The position numbers were made by a program, and so were the translations under genes. From NCBI GenBank assembly GCA_049568075.1, contig CP144911.1: DNA of 64,000 bases. One strand, given 5' to 3'. The DNA comes from Gottfriedia sp049568075 (GTDB taxonomy: Bacteria > Bacillota > Bacilli > Bacillales > Bacillaceae_G). Positions 54,682 through 64,000 of this stretch are shown here, piece by piece. The first letter of the stretch is position 1, and every line of letters starts with the position of its first letter. Under the pieces are notes generated by a model. That model saw only the letters and a list, made by a program, of their open reading frames with translations, was not told the DNA's origin and searched no databases.

Positions 54682-57600
54682 TTATATTACTTTAGAATAT
54701 TGTATACCTACATAAACTACTACTTGATGATTTTCCCCATCATTTTCGAGAAATAAGTACTCGCTATTTTCTTGTTTTTTTCCATCAACTAACCATGTTG
54801 GTCCATCTTGGTTTTGGCCACAAAAAACCTCAATTGAATAGATCGAATCACCATATCTGTAATCAATACTAAATGAGTCCCACTCTAAAGGAACACAAGG
54901 TTGTATATATAAACGATTTCCTCTACACTTGATTCCTAGAATATATTCTAGACCTGCTTGGTACATCCAACCAGAAGCACCTGTATACCATGACCAACCT
55001 CCACGTCCTTCATGTGGATTTGCTGTGTAGACATCGGCCGACATTACATATGGTTCATTTCCATATGTTTTAATATCACGAATATTTTTTGTATGTGAGA
55101 TTGGGTTTAAAATAGAGAACAGATCAAATGCCTTATCACGACGATCTAAGATTGCCCAAGCTACAATTCCCCAAATAACTCCATGAGTATATTGCCCACC
55201 ATTTTCTCGAATTCCAGGTGGGTAGCCTTGTATATACCCCGGACTTGGATATGTTTTATCAAATGCTTTTGTTAGTAAACGTGCCAGATTCAAATCTCGA
55301 TCTACAAGTTCACGATCAAATGAACGCATTGCTCTTTCCTGACGATCGATTGCTGTCCCGTTAGCAATAACTGACCAAGACTGGGCAATAGCATCAATTC
55401 GACACTCTGTATTCTCCATTGAGCCAAGCCATGTTCCTGCGTCAGTAAATGCACGGCGGAACCAAGTACCATCCCAAGCATTTTTATTCATATTTATTTC
55501 CAATTGAGCTACTTCATGTTCAAATTGCTTTACGATATCTTGTGAAAGGATACCCTCTTCAAATTTCAAAAACCTTTTTAAAATATCTAATAAAAACCAA
55601 CCTAGCCACACACTTTCCCCACGTCCCTTAGCACCAATCCTACTCATTCCATCATTCCAGTCACCTATTCCCATTAATGGAATACCATGTTCACCAAACT
55701 TCAAAGAATGTTTAATCGCGCGTAGACAATGTTCTAGCACTGACCCCTTCTCATCAGACACAACTGTATCCTCATAGCGCTCCAATTCTCCTTCTTTTAG
55801 CACTTCACTATACAAAAATGGTACCTCTTTTTGGAGAATTTCTAGGTCTTCTGTCTGTTCTATGTAACGTGAAACAGCATATGGTAGCCACAGTAAATCG
55901 TCAGAAAACATCGTTCGAATTCCTTTGTGAGTTTCTTCATGCCACCAATGTTGAACATCGCCTTCAAGGTACTGATGCGCTGCGTTTATAAGTATTTGGT
56001 TTTTTAATATTGTCGAATCAACATGTAAAAAGGCTAGTGAATCTTGCAATTGATCCCTATAACCAAATGCGCCTCCTGCCTGATAAAAAGCAGTGCGAGC
56101 CCATAATCGGCAACTAAGTGCTTGGTACAGAAGCCACCCATTCATCATTATATCCATCGCTCGATCAGGTGTTTTAACTTTCACTTGTCCAAGAGTACTC
56201 TCCCAGTACTTTTTAACGTTTGAAATTGTTTCTTCATACGCAGAAGGCCTTCCGTATTGCTGTACTAGTGAACACGCTTCTTGTTTGGAAGCTGCACAAC
56301 CAAGCAATATGCTAATCGTCACTTCTTCGTTAGCTGGAAGTTCGATAACAGTTTGTACGGCCCCACAAGAATTTGAAAACACACCAGTTTTCTTGTTAAG
56401 TGTCTCTTCTAATAATGCTGTTGGACACTCTAATGTATTGCCCCGCCCAATAAATTCTGTACGGTCACTCGTCCAAGAATACGTATGATGAGATTTCGCT
56501 ATCGTTTCTGGAAGCGCAATATGTATAAAACCAATCGCGTCACGAAACTTTTCTTGGTACTTGTTTTGTGCAAGTAGTGTACTATTTTCTAAATTCCATT
56601 CTGTAACAATGAATGGTGCTTGCGCCTCTCTAAGTACCCCTAGAACCCATTCAGCATAATACGTTATGGCTATCTTCTTTAATTCATCACTTTTATTAAA
56701 TAATCGAAGTCTAATAATTTTCAACGGATCATCTAACGGAACTGTTGTATCCATAGTAGAAACTACATCTCCATCAAGTTGTTCGAAACTACTATATCCC
56801 CTACCATGTATAACCTTATATGTTCGATCACCACCCGCAGGTTTTTGAGTAGCTGACCAAACTTGATTTGTTCCAAGATCTCTTATATAAAGACATTCAC
56901 CAGGAGGATCGAGGACCGGATCATTATTCCAAGGCGTAAGTTTACATTCACGGGAATTTCGCCACCAACTATATCCAGTACCTAATTCAGTTAATAAGCA
57001 TCCAAATCTTGGATTAGAAATTACATTACTCCATGGTCTAGGTAAATGCTCTCCGTTTTTTACAATCATTTGATACGCATGGCCATCATCGATAAAACTA
57101 CCCCTACCATTAAAAAATTCACCAATAGGGATACTAATCGCTTGCTTCTCGTGTTGTATTTGTTTTGAAATCTTGATTTTCCGTAATGGATGTAAATCTT
57201 TTTCTAATAGACGTAATTGTGCACGTAAACTTGGCCCTCCAGCTTTCAATACTACTCGGGCAACAGCTAAGAGTAAATTTCTTTCATCCTCTGACAACTG
57301 GGTTGACTTCAATACAACAATTCGATTCATGTGATAGATTCCACGAGAAATAAGATTTTCATTTAAAGTTCTCATGAACTGATCTTGATAATTGCCAATT
57401 GTCTCATCTAGTACCACAAAATCAATAGCTAACCCCATCTTCACTAAATATTGATGCTGACAAGCTAAAAGAGTAACAAAAGGCAAATCAGACTCTTTTT
57501 TGATGGAAACTAAAATAATTGGCGTGTCCCCACTAATACCAAGAGGCCATAAGGAAGATTGTCCCAATGTATTGTGTGAAATTGCCTCACTACGAATTTT

Positions 57601-60600
57601 TGTTAACGGTGGGTTAAATAGAAGTCTTCCCGCCAACACATTTGCATCAGTAGCTTGCTTAGGTGTTAAATTCAAATGTCTAAGATCAATTTGTGATCGT
57701 ACCCAAGCCAAGTGGAATGCTCGATCAACTTGTTTAGAATCACTAAAGCGCTGTACAATTTCAAGCGCTTGTTCATGACTTTTTGTAACACCAGTAACAA
57801 AATAAATAGTAGCGGTCTCATTAGTTCCCAATTGTAATGAACGCCTCATTGAAAACGCCGGATCAACAACGGAACCAGTTGAACCTTTTAGATGTGAGTA
57901 AATACCTTTTGGTGTTTCAAGCGTATTACCACGACCTATAAATTCTGCCCGATCTGTTTCAAATTCGTAATCTCCTTTCTCACGTCCATCTACAAAAATT
58001 GTGTGAACTGCCCAGATTTCATCCTCCTCATCCTCTCGTGGACGACGCTTAGCTAGCAAACATTGTGCATTTTTATCGAAGCTAGTTTCAATAAAAAGCT
58101 TACTAAATGCTGGGTGTGCACTATCTGCAGACTGACTTGCTAGCGCTAATTCTAAGAAAGATGTTACTTCTAATGTACGATTTTCACTACTGTTGTTAAC
58201 TATTTGAAGTCGTCGTATTTCTGCGTCAATCTCAGAAGATATCGTCAAATCAAGTTTATAAGATATCCCTTCTTTTGTTCCTTCATAAGTAGTTTTGTCA
58301 AAACGAAATTGTGTTTTCATATCCATCGTTGTCTCATATGGGAAACCTGATGTACTCCAAGTTTCTTCAGAGTTGACATCATGAATAAAAATAATTGGCC
58401 CAGAAGTTCCTGATACAGGATCTTCTTTCCATCTTGTGACAGCTAACCCATTCCATAAAATCATGCCTGTTCCATCGTTCATGTTTACACTAGTTAATTG
58501 TCCATTTGACAAAACATTAACCTCTGGAATGGAGCTCGGCCCCGTAAAGGTACGTTCAGTGTCATCCAAATTACCATCAAATTCAGGAGCTTTTGCATCA
58601 ATTCCTATTGGTTTTTCAATTAATGCTGCTTTTACTGGCACTCTTTCTTGGAGTAGCAAGTCCGCTGCACAAACTCGTGGATCATGGTGGAATCGGTTTA
58701 CCATAATATCATCAGTCAATAAATTGACAAGGGTTAACATGCTCATACCTTGATGATGTGCCATAAAGCTTTGTATTACTTTATATTCTTGCCCCTTAGG
58801 CATTCTAGCTTTTGTAAAATCAACAGCTTCATAAAATCCATATTCACCTTTTGCACCATATTCTTTAAATTTTTGAAGGGCCAAAAGAGCATCATCACCT
58901 GCATATGGAATAGCCATAATGGTTGCATAAGGTGCTAACACCAGATTTCGCTCTAAACCTCGTTCAAGTCCAAGCCCTGGAACACCGAATGCACGATATT
59001 GATAATTTAATTGATAATCAAACGCGTAATATCCACTTTCTGATATACCAAACGGGAGTTGATATTTATCTGCATATTGACGTTGACGATCAATAGCTCC
59101 TCGATAAGTTGATTCCCAAATGGTATTTTTAAATGTCCGCATAATCAAGCTTGGCATCATGTACTCAAACATTGTTCCCGACCATGACAAAAGTGTCTTT
59201 TTCTTATTAAAAATTGTCATAGTACGAGCAAGTGTAAACCAGTGAGAAACGGGAATCTGGCCAAGTGCAATTCCTACGAAACTTGCTTGCCTAGCTTCTG
59301 AAGCAAGTAAATCGTATAGAATCGTATCTTTATGATTTGAGTCAACGTGATAACCAAGGCTAAACAAGCGTTCATCATTGTTATATAGGGATCTGAAATC
59401 TGTCAGTTCAATGAGTTGATTAATTTCAATAATAATATTTTCAATACGAGATTGAAATTCTTCTTCTCTCTTTTTCCATTCTATTAGTCCCTGTCTTACT
59501 ACCATCATATAAGCAATAAAGTTTCCTGAATCGACAGTGGAAACATATCGAGGAGAAAGCGGCTTTGCAGAGCATGTATCATACCAGTTGAGTAGATGTC
59601 CATTCCATTTTTCCATATTAGAAATGGTTTTCATCGATAATTCGATTCGATCAAGCATTTTAGATGTATCAATAAAATCTAAATCACGAGCAGCTACAAC
59701 ACAAGTTAAATATAGTCCAATATTTGTTGGCGATGTTCGATGGGCAACGGTTTCATTCGATAGATACTGTACATTATCAGGTGGTAACCAAGATTCTTCT
59801 GACGTAACATATTTTTCATAGAACGACCAAATTTGAAATGCTAATTCCTTTAATTCATCACGTGCTTTATCCAACCAAACTCTACTTTCAACTTTTAACG
59901 GTCGATTAAATTGCTGTATGATTGGCCTTGCTAAAAACCACATAATTAGTTCCACAGTACCAAATATGTGAATTAAAGTACCTTTGGAAAACCATACCAA
60001 TATACCAAACAATATAATTACTGCATATCCAATAGACTCGTACATAAAGACTCTTTTTGTAGCAGGATTGTTACTAGTCTTAGCAAACGTGACCCACTCT
60101 AGCAAATTACGTCGGCTAATGTATAGCCGGTAAAGAGTTCGTAAAGTAGCATCTACTACAAGAACCGATGTAAACGGCAATGTTACAAATTTAACCAGAT
60201 TCTGCATAAAATTAATCTTTATTACACGAATGCTTCCTCTCCCAATCGCACCTTGTAAAAGTGAAAAAAGAAAGGGAAGAAAAACAGTTAAAAGTACGAT
60301 TGTTTCCCAAACCAAAGATTTACCCGGTAATACACTAAATCCTAGTAAGGCAATTAGTAAAAGAGCTGGTGCAAGTAGACTGCGGCGCAAATTATCAGTA
60401 ATTTGCCAACGTGTTAATCCACATAAATCAACTCGTTTATTATCACCATTACGATCTACACAATTTTTTCCTAACCATTTGATAAGTTGCCAATCTCCTC
60501 GGATCCATCTATGCTCTCGACATTGGAATGAATAAAAGGAACTCGGATACGACTCAACAACTTCAATATCAGAAGTTAGTCCCGCTCGAAGAAACCCACC

Positions 60601-62751
60601 CTCTAGTAGATCATGACTAAGTACATGATTATCCGGTATTCGATTTACCAAGGTTTTTTGAAATGATTCTACATCAAAAATACCTTTACCCACAAAAATT
60701 GCATGACCAAACAAATCTTGGTATACGTTTGATACGGCAAAAGAATACGGGTCAATTCCTGGCTCCCCTGCCCATAAAGAAGTAAAGCGAGACTTTTGTG
60801 TTGAGTCAAAACTCACGCCCACTCGTGGTTGTAATAATCCGAAACCTTCAATTACGCGTGTTTCATCTGCATTTAATCGAGGTCGATTATACGGGTAATG
60901 AATGGTACCAGCCATTCGGCCAACAACACCAATTGGTAATTGGGTATCTTGGTCTATTGTAAATACATATCGAATCTTCCTTAATATATCTTTATCTCCA
61001 TGAATTGTTGTAAAACTAGAATTATCACTACCAGACAATAACTCAACAAACTCTACTATTTTTCCACGTTTCCTCTCCCATCCCATATAAAGATTGTCTG
61101 TTGGATTGTAAAGGCGGGATCTGTGAAATAAGAAAAATTTATCTTCCCCATATTCCTTACACAATGCATCGATCCTTGAAGTAACATGTGTTAATAGTTC
61201 ATAATCTTCAGCTTTTGATTCAGTCAACGCATCCGTAAAATCACCTAAAATACCGAAATAAATATTTTTTTGACGATTTGCAAGATAATGAACTAAAAGT
61301 TGATCCACTACTTCATCTACATCTTTGGTGCTTGACCATATAACTGGAATAACGACCATTGTACTGGCATCTTCCGGAAGTTCTTCTGAATAATCAAACC
61401 TTAAAAGTTTTGTAGTGCGACTATATCGACAAATTAATTTATGGGCAATCGTTATAGCCCACTCACTAACAGGTAATATAAGAGCTACTATTATCGCTAT
61501 CCACGATAAAGGTCGAAAGAATGCCCCAGCTGTTATCAGTCCACCAGAGAGAAACAATATTCCTATAAACAATAAAGCTACAGTTGATAAATACAAATAC
61601 AATGGTTGTTTTCGTAAAGATATTTGTGGAAGAATACGTGGTCTAGCTTTCTTCAAAAGTGCTTTACGTATTTCTATGTTTCCTTGGGCATCAAATAAAT
61701 AATAATCAATATAAGCCTTTCTCGGCATTACATTTGATTGATCTGGCTCTACTATTTTCGATTTGGCCAGATGTAGTGCTGTCTCAGCTACTAACATTTC
61801 TGGTACTTTTAACTTGTTTGCAATCTCTGCAACACGTCCACGAATTATGTCTCGACTGTCTAAATCTAAACTTTTATAATCGATAGTTGATGGATCAGAG
61901 AGTAAAAATTGTTCTAGATGTGAAATTTTTGTAAATGTTAATCTCCATGGCTGTCGCTCTAACTTATGTAAGCTTTGAATTAGATTCCCACAACTTACTT
62001 GCAAGTCCGCTTGTAATTGGTTCTCAAACGAAACTATCTGCTCAATGCTAGATTCACTATTCTCTATGTGAGCTGCAAGCCAGTCATGAACGATATGCAT
62101 ATTTGGTTCCAATTCGCTCAAATGTCTCACTAAATGTACAATCTCAATTGGTCCAAACGGTTTTTTACGTGCTTCTCTATCCAATAAATTTCGAATTTTA
62201 TCGTCTGATAACTTTGTTATTTTTTCAAGAATTGAAGTAATAGAATCACATATTTCGTGACGACGTTGTACTTCAACCATCGTTCCAGACAAACGGCGTA
62301 TCAAAGTAACTCGCATAGCACTTGGCAAAGCCCAGCATTCTAGATCTTTTAGAACAGATACCTCTTGATAGGCTTTTATATACCCTTCAAATGAGTTGAC
62401 CTCATATCGACTACCCACATGCTCTAAGTAATCATTGCAAAGTGCATATATTCTTGGCATCCCAGTAGAATTTAATTTTGGTAGTTTATGTAGAGTTTCC
62501 CGTGGCAGCTTACTTAACACTTCTTGAGCTTGAGTCTCTATAAAATTAATGTGATCTAGGAGCCAGTCTTCCGCTGGTAGCCTACAATGCACTTTATTGT
62601 TACTCAGTTTTTCTGCAAACGTATGTAGATTAGCCATATCTTTTCGAAATCCTGGCCAATAACGAACAATTAAAAAATTGTTCACAAAAATTTCCTGAGT
62701 TAAAGCAAACTCACGTCCTCTTTCTTTTAATTGTTCATTACTAAGTATCAT
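54682..62751 (-). CDS. Cyclic beta-1,2-glucan synthase-like giant enzyme
   Basis: 2689 residues, in the size range of NdvB/Cgs (about 2830 in Brucella). Order: N-terminal helical part; two membrane helices about 383-437; GT84-like glycosyltransferase with FTIDQDTQLPIG (about 597) and CREHRWIRGDWQL (about 747); more membrane helices about 790-1000. A glycoamylase-like domain follows (about 1030-1370: LLSWSGTMFEYMMPSL, FGISESGYYAFD). Then come two GH94 N-terminal beta-sandwiches and a GH94 (alpha/alpha)6 phosphorylase domain with GDWNDGMSRIG (about 2365, general acid region), ENGGQYTHG and GGWSWYTGASGW. In proteobacteria this enzyme makes and cyclises beta-1,2-glucan; the product here may be linear or cyclic. 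AGGAGG precedes the ATG. No transporter (NdvA) is adjacent. Confidence 0.9.
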   Translation of the reverse strand: MILSNEQLKERGREFALTQEIFVNNFLIVRYWPGFRKDMANLHTFAEKLSNNKVHCRLPAEDWLLDHINFIETQAQEVLSKLPRETLHKLPKLNSTGMPRIYALCNDYLEHVGSRYEVNSFEGYIKAYQEVSVLKDLECWALPSAMRVTLIRRLSGTMVEVQRRHEICDSITSILEKITKLSDDKIRNLLDREARKKPFGPIEIVHLVRHLSELEPNMHIVHDWLAAHIENSESSIEQIVSFENQLQADLQVSCGNLIQSLHKLERQPWRLTFTKISHLEQFLLSDPSTIDYKSLDLDSRDIIRGRVAEIANKLKVPEMLVAETALHLAKSKIVEPDQSNVMPRKAYIDYYLFDAQGNIEIRKALLKKARPRILPQISLRKQPLYLYLSTVALLFIGILFLSGGLITAGAFFRPLSWIAIIVALILPVSEWAITIAHKLICRYSRTTKLLRFDYSEELPEDASTMVVIPVIWSSTKDVDEVVDQLLVHYLANRQKNIYFGILGDFTDALTESKAEDYELLTHVTSRIDALCKEYGEDKFFLFHRSRLYNPTDNLYMGWERKRGKIVEFVELLSGSDNSSFTTIHGDKDILRKIRYVFTIDQDTQLPIGVVGRMAGTIHYPYNRPRLNADETRVIEGFGLLQPRVGVSFDSTQKSRFTSLWAGEPGIDPYSFAVSNVYQDLFGHAIFVGKGIFDVESFQKTLVNRIPDNHVLSHDLLEGGFLRAGLTSDIEVVESYPSSFYSFQCREHRWIRGDWQLIKWLGKNCVDRNGDNKRVDLCGLTRWQITDNLRRSLLAPALLLIALLGFSVLPGKSLVWETIVLLTVFLPFLFSLLQGAIGRGSIRVIKINFMQNLVKFVTLPFTSVLVVDATLRTLYRLYISRRNLLEWVTFAKTSNNPATKRVFMYESIGYAVIILFGILVWFSKGTLIHIFGTVELIMWFLARPIIQQFNRPLKVESRVWLDKARDELKELAFQIWSFYEKYVTSEESWLPPDNVQYLSNETVAHRTSPTNIGLYLTCVVAARDLDFIDTSKMLDRIELSMKTISNMEKWNGHLLNWYDTCSAKPLSPRYVSTVDSGNFIAYMMVVRQGLIEWKKREEEFQSRIENIIIEINQLIELTDFRSLYNNDERLFSLGYHVDSNHKDTILYDLLASEARQASFVGIALGQIPVSHWFTLARTMTIFNKKKTLLSWSGTMFEYMMPSLIMRTFKNTIWESTYRGAIDRQRQYADKYQLPFGISESGYYAFDYQLNYQYRAFGVPGLGLERGLERNLVLAPYATIMAIPYAGDDALLALQKFKEYGAKGEYGFYEAVDFTKARMPKGQEYKVIQSFMAHHQGMSMLTLVNLLTDDIMVNRFHHDPRVCAADLLLQERVPVKAALIEKPIGIDAKAPEFDGNLDDTERTFTGPSSIPEVNVLSNGQLTSVNMNDGTGMILWNGLAVTRWKEDPVSGTSGPIIFIHDVNSEETWSTSGFPYETTMDMKTQFRFDKTTYEGTKEGISYKLDLTISSEIDAEIRRLQIVNNSSENRTLEVTSFLELALASQSADSAHPAFSKLFIETSFDKNAQCLLAKRRPREDEEDEIWAVHTIFVDGREKGDYEFETDRAEFIGRGNTLETPKGIYSHLKGSTGSVVDPAFSMRRSLQLGTNETATIYFVTGVTKSHEQALEIVQRFSDSKQVDRAFHLAWVRSQIDLRHLNLTPKQATDANVLAGRLLFNPPLTKIRSEAISHNTLGQSSLWPLGISGDTPIILVSIKKESDLPFVTLLACQHQYLVKMGLAIDFVVLDETIGNYQDQFMRTLNENLISRGIYHMNRIVVLKSTQLSEDERNLLLAVARVVLKAGGPSLRAQLRLLEKDLHPLRKIKISKQIQHEKQAISIPIGEFFNGRGSFIDDGHAYQMIVKNGEHLPRPWSNVISNPRFGCLLTELGTGYSWWRNSRECKLTPWNNDPVLDPPGECLYIRDLGTNQVWSATQKPAGGDRTYKVIHGRGYSSFEQLDGDVVSTMDTTVPLDDPLKIIRLRLFNKSDELKKIAITYYAEWVLGVLREAQAPFIVTEWNLENSTLLAQNKYQEKFRDAIGFIHIALPETIAKSHHTYSWTSDRTEFIGRGNTLECPTALLEETLNKKTGVFSNSCGAVQTVIELPANEEVTISILLGCAASKQEACSLVQQYGRPSAYEETISNVKKYWESTLGQVKVKTPDRAMDIMMNGWLLYQALSCRLWARTAFYQAGGAFGYRDQLQDSLAFLHVDSTILKNQILINAAHQYLEGDVQHWWHEETHKGIRTMFSDDLLWLPYAVSRYIEQTEDLEILQKEVPFLYSEVLKEGELERYEDTVVSDEKGSVLEHCLRAIKHSLKFGEHGIPLMGIGDWNDGMSRIGAKGRGESVWLGWFLLDILKRFLKFEEGILSQDIVKQFEHEVAQLEINMNKNAWDGTWFRRAFTDAGTWLGSMENTECRIDAIAQSWSVIANGTAIDRQERAMRSFDRELVDRDLNLARLLTKAFDKTYPSPGYIQGYPPGIRENGGQYTHGVIWGIVAWAILDRRDKAFDLFSILNPISHTKNIRDIKTYGNEPYVMSADVYTANPHEGRGGWSWYTGASGWMYQAGLEYILGIKCRGNRLYIQPCVPLEWDSFSIDYRYGDSIYSIEVFCGQNQDGPTWLVDGKKQENSEYLFLENDGENHQVVVYVGIQYSKVI

Positions 62752-62950
62752 ATAAACCTCCTATGTAACCCGAAAAATAGTCCATAGTGGTAAATATCCC
62801 CTAAATCCTTTTTTTTTATTTATGAAGATTAAACTTTTTGGAGCTAGAAGGATGAATTTTGAAAAGATAGAAAGAGAAAAATTTTTGAATCTGAAAATCT
62901 AAAAAATTGACCCTAAAACACTTAAGTTTGGCAAATCTCTTAAAAGAAGA

Positions 62951-62985
62951 AAAAGGCAACGGATTAATTTCCGTTGCCTTTTATT
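62951..62985 (-). terminator. Terminator of the rlmCD-like gene
   Basis: AAAGGCAACGG/CCGTTGCCTTT hairpin with TTTTC following on the minus strand, 6 nt past the stop. The gap 62752-62950 holds no gene. Confidence 0.85.
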
Positions 62986-62990
62986 TTGTA

Positions 62991-64000
62991 TTATTTAGTT
63001 TTTAAAACAAGCTCAGCCACACACTCAACATGTGCAGTATGAGGAAACATATCAACAGGCTGTAAATACTTCACATCATAACTCTTACTCAATACCTTTA
63101 AATCCCTAGCCAACGTAGAAGGATTACAAGAAACATATACTAATTTCTTCGGTTTAATCTTTAATACCGTATTCAAAAACTCCTCATCACAACCAGTTCT
63201 AGGTGGATCAGTTATAATAACATCTGGTTTCCAGCCTTCGTTTAACCATTTCGGTAATACTTGTTCAGCTTTTCCTGCTTCGTAATGAGTATTTGTAAGC
63301 CCATGGCTTAGGGCATTTGTTTTAGCATCGATGATTGCCTCTTTCGTTACGTCCATGCCTCGAACTTCTTTTGCGTCTTTTGCTAGCCATAGTCCGATTG
63401 TCCCTACTCCGCAATAAGCATCTACGACTTTTTCTGTTCCAGTAAGTGCCGCTGCTTTTTTGACTTCATCATATAGTTTAACTGTTTGTTCAGGATTTAA
63501 TTGGAAGAACGCTCTTGCTGAAAGTTCGAATGATAAGTCTCCAAGCTTTTCTTCAATTACTTCTTCACCTGATAAATAGACAGTTTCACGACCAAAGATC
63601 ACTGAAGTCATTTGATTATTAATGTTTTGCATTAAGCTTGTCACTTCAGGAATTCGTTTTTTAATTTCACTGATTAGTTCATTTTTCTGAGGAAAATCTT
63701 TCGTTCCAGTAACAAGTACTAATTGGATTTGACCTGTACGTAAACCAACTCTCGCTACGATTGTTCGGATTACCCCTTTATTTTTTCGTTCATTATAAAC
63801 AGGGATATTTAAACGAGTTAAAATTTTCTTCACTTTACCTGTAATTTTATTTAAATCCTCATGTTGGATTGGGCAATGGCCAATATCGACAACATTATGA
63901 GAGTTTTGTGTATATAGTCCAGCGATGATTTTATTTTTTTCTAGCCCAGCTTGAAGCTGACTTTTGTTTCGATAATTCCAAGGATTTTCCATACCGATCG
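62991..64000 (-). CDS. rlmCD: 23S rRNA (uracil-C5) methyltransferase, 5' end outside window
   Basis: TrmA/RumA-family SAM-dependent enzyme; about 336 C-terminal residues are visible, beginning IGMENPWNYRNKSQ, so a TRAM domain and the N-terminus lie beyond the right edge. Motifs: FFQLNPEQTVKLYDEV, VDAYCGVGTIGLWLA (SAM site), IITDPPRTGCD, and VYVSCNPSTLARDL with the catalytic Cys; the end is TAHVECVAELVLKTK. RlmCD methylates U747 and U1939 in Gram-positives. Relatives of this gene are used as integration sites by some streptococcal ICEs (recalled, not checked). Confidence 0.92.
   Translation of the reverse strand, partial: IGMENPWNYRNKSQLQAGLEKNKIIAGLYTQNSHNVVDIGHCPIQHEDLNKITGKVKKILTRLNIPVYNERKNKGVIRTIVARVGLRTGQIQLVLVTGTKDFPQKNELISEIKKRIPEVTSLMQNINNQMTSVIFGRETVYLSGEEVIEEKLGDLSFELSARAFFQLNPEQTVKLYDEVKKAAALTGTEKVVDAYCGVGTIGLWLAKDAKEVRGMDVTKEAIIDAKTNALSHGLTNTHYEAGKAEQVLPKWLNEGWKPDVIITDPPRTGCDEEFLNTVLKIKPKKLVYVSCNPSTLARDLKVLSKSYDVKYLQPVDMFPHTAHVECVAELVLKTK
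63011..63041 (-). repeat. rlmCD 3'-end segment repeated at four other sites
   Basis: The DNA coding for TAHVECVAEL (CATGTTGAGTGTGTGGCTGA on the minus strand) is the reference for copies B (42331-42358), C (14393-14420), D (16511-16535) and E (19586-19610). Confidence 0.65.

Noticed and set aside
54397..54756. 119-codon open frame downstream of proA as a gene
   Set aside because: Its first third is a recombinase fragment whose frame extends upstream of the ATG, and the rest runs through a terminator and into the synthase gene on the other strand.

Overview
The window reads as a low-GC Gram-positive spore-former of the Bacillaceae. The grounds are AGGAGG-type ribosome sites with frequent TTG/GTG starts, a BclA-type collagen-like protein, Spo0E-like phosphatases, a SAM-I (S-box) riboswitch, a proline-type T-box leader and many secreted subtilases. 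There are no rRNA or tRNA genes. Both ends are cut genes: a secreted YncE-type beta-propeller protein on the left and the TrmA/RumA-family 23S rRNA uracil methyltransferase (RlmCD-like) on the right.

Region 1-8.6 kb holds the beta-propeller gene, a SwrC-like RND exporter, a degraded second copy of the propeller gene's 5' region, an amidohydrolase, an HTH+TPR (RNPP-like) regulator and a BsuPI-type proteinase inhibitor. Region 8.7-42.2 kb is a protease island. It carries four intact S8 peptidases of 1250-1636 residues: one bacillopeptidase F-like, one lactocepin/Vpr-like, and a tandem pair of paralogues. Between them lie two nearly identical LysR regulators, an AbgB-like M20 hydrolase with an MFS transporter and a divergent regulator, a membrane GT2 glycosyltransferase, and two Spo0E-like genes. 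The gaps are full of gene relics: TasA/CalY-like twice, ribokinase with one stop, an Mrr-like tail, an S8 fragment, and a DUF421 fragment cut by an IS remnant. Duplicated leader regions show how the island grew by segmental duplication and loss. A 15-bp palindrome of the LysR T-N11-A type lies upstream of three S8 genes and in one orphaned leader.

Region 42.2-47 kb is a mobile-element zone with two IS110-superfamily elements, small hypothetical genes and palindromic MITE-like repeats that serve as the IS target. Region 47-54.2 kb returns to metabolism. It has the collagen-like spore-surface protein, an mmuP-mmuM S-methylmethionine salvage operon under an S-box, and proB-proA under a T-box. 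Region 54.3-64 kb has a serine-recombinase relic, a 2689-residue cyclic beta-1,2-glucan synthase-like protein, and the RlmCD-like gene.

The most unusual signal joins the regions. Four short segments (near 14.4, 16.5, 19.6 and 42.3 kb) each encode the last residues of an RlmCD-like protein, and two of them also carry a following terminator. All are fused to one shared non-RlmCD flank. They look like chimeric attachment-site scars downstream of the real rlmCD 3' end, as if elements had repeatedly integrated there. No intact integrase is present, so this remains a hypothesis.
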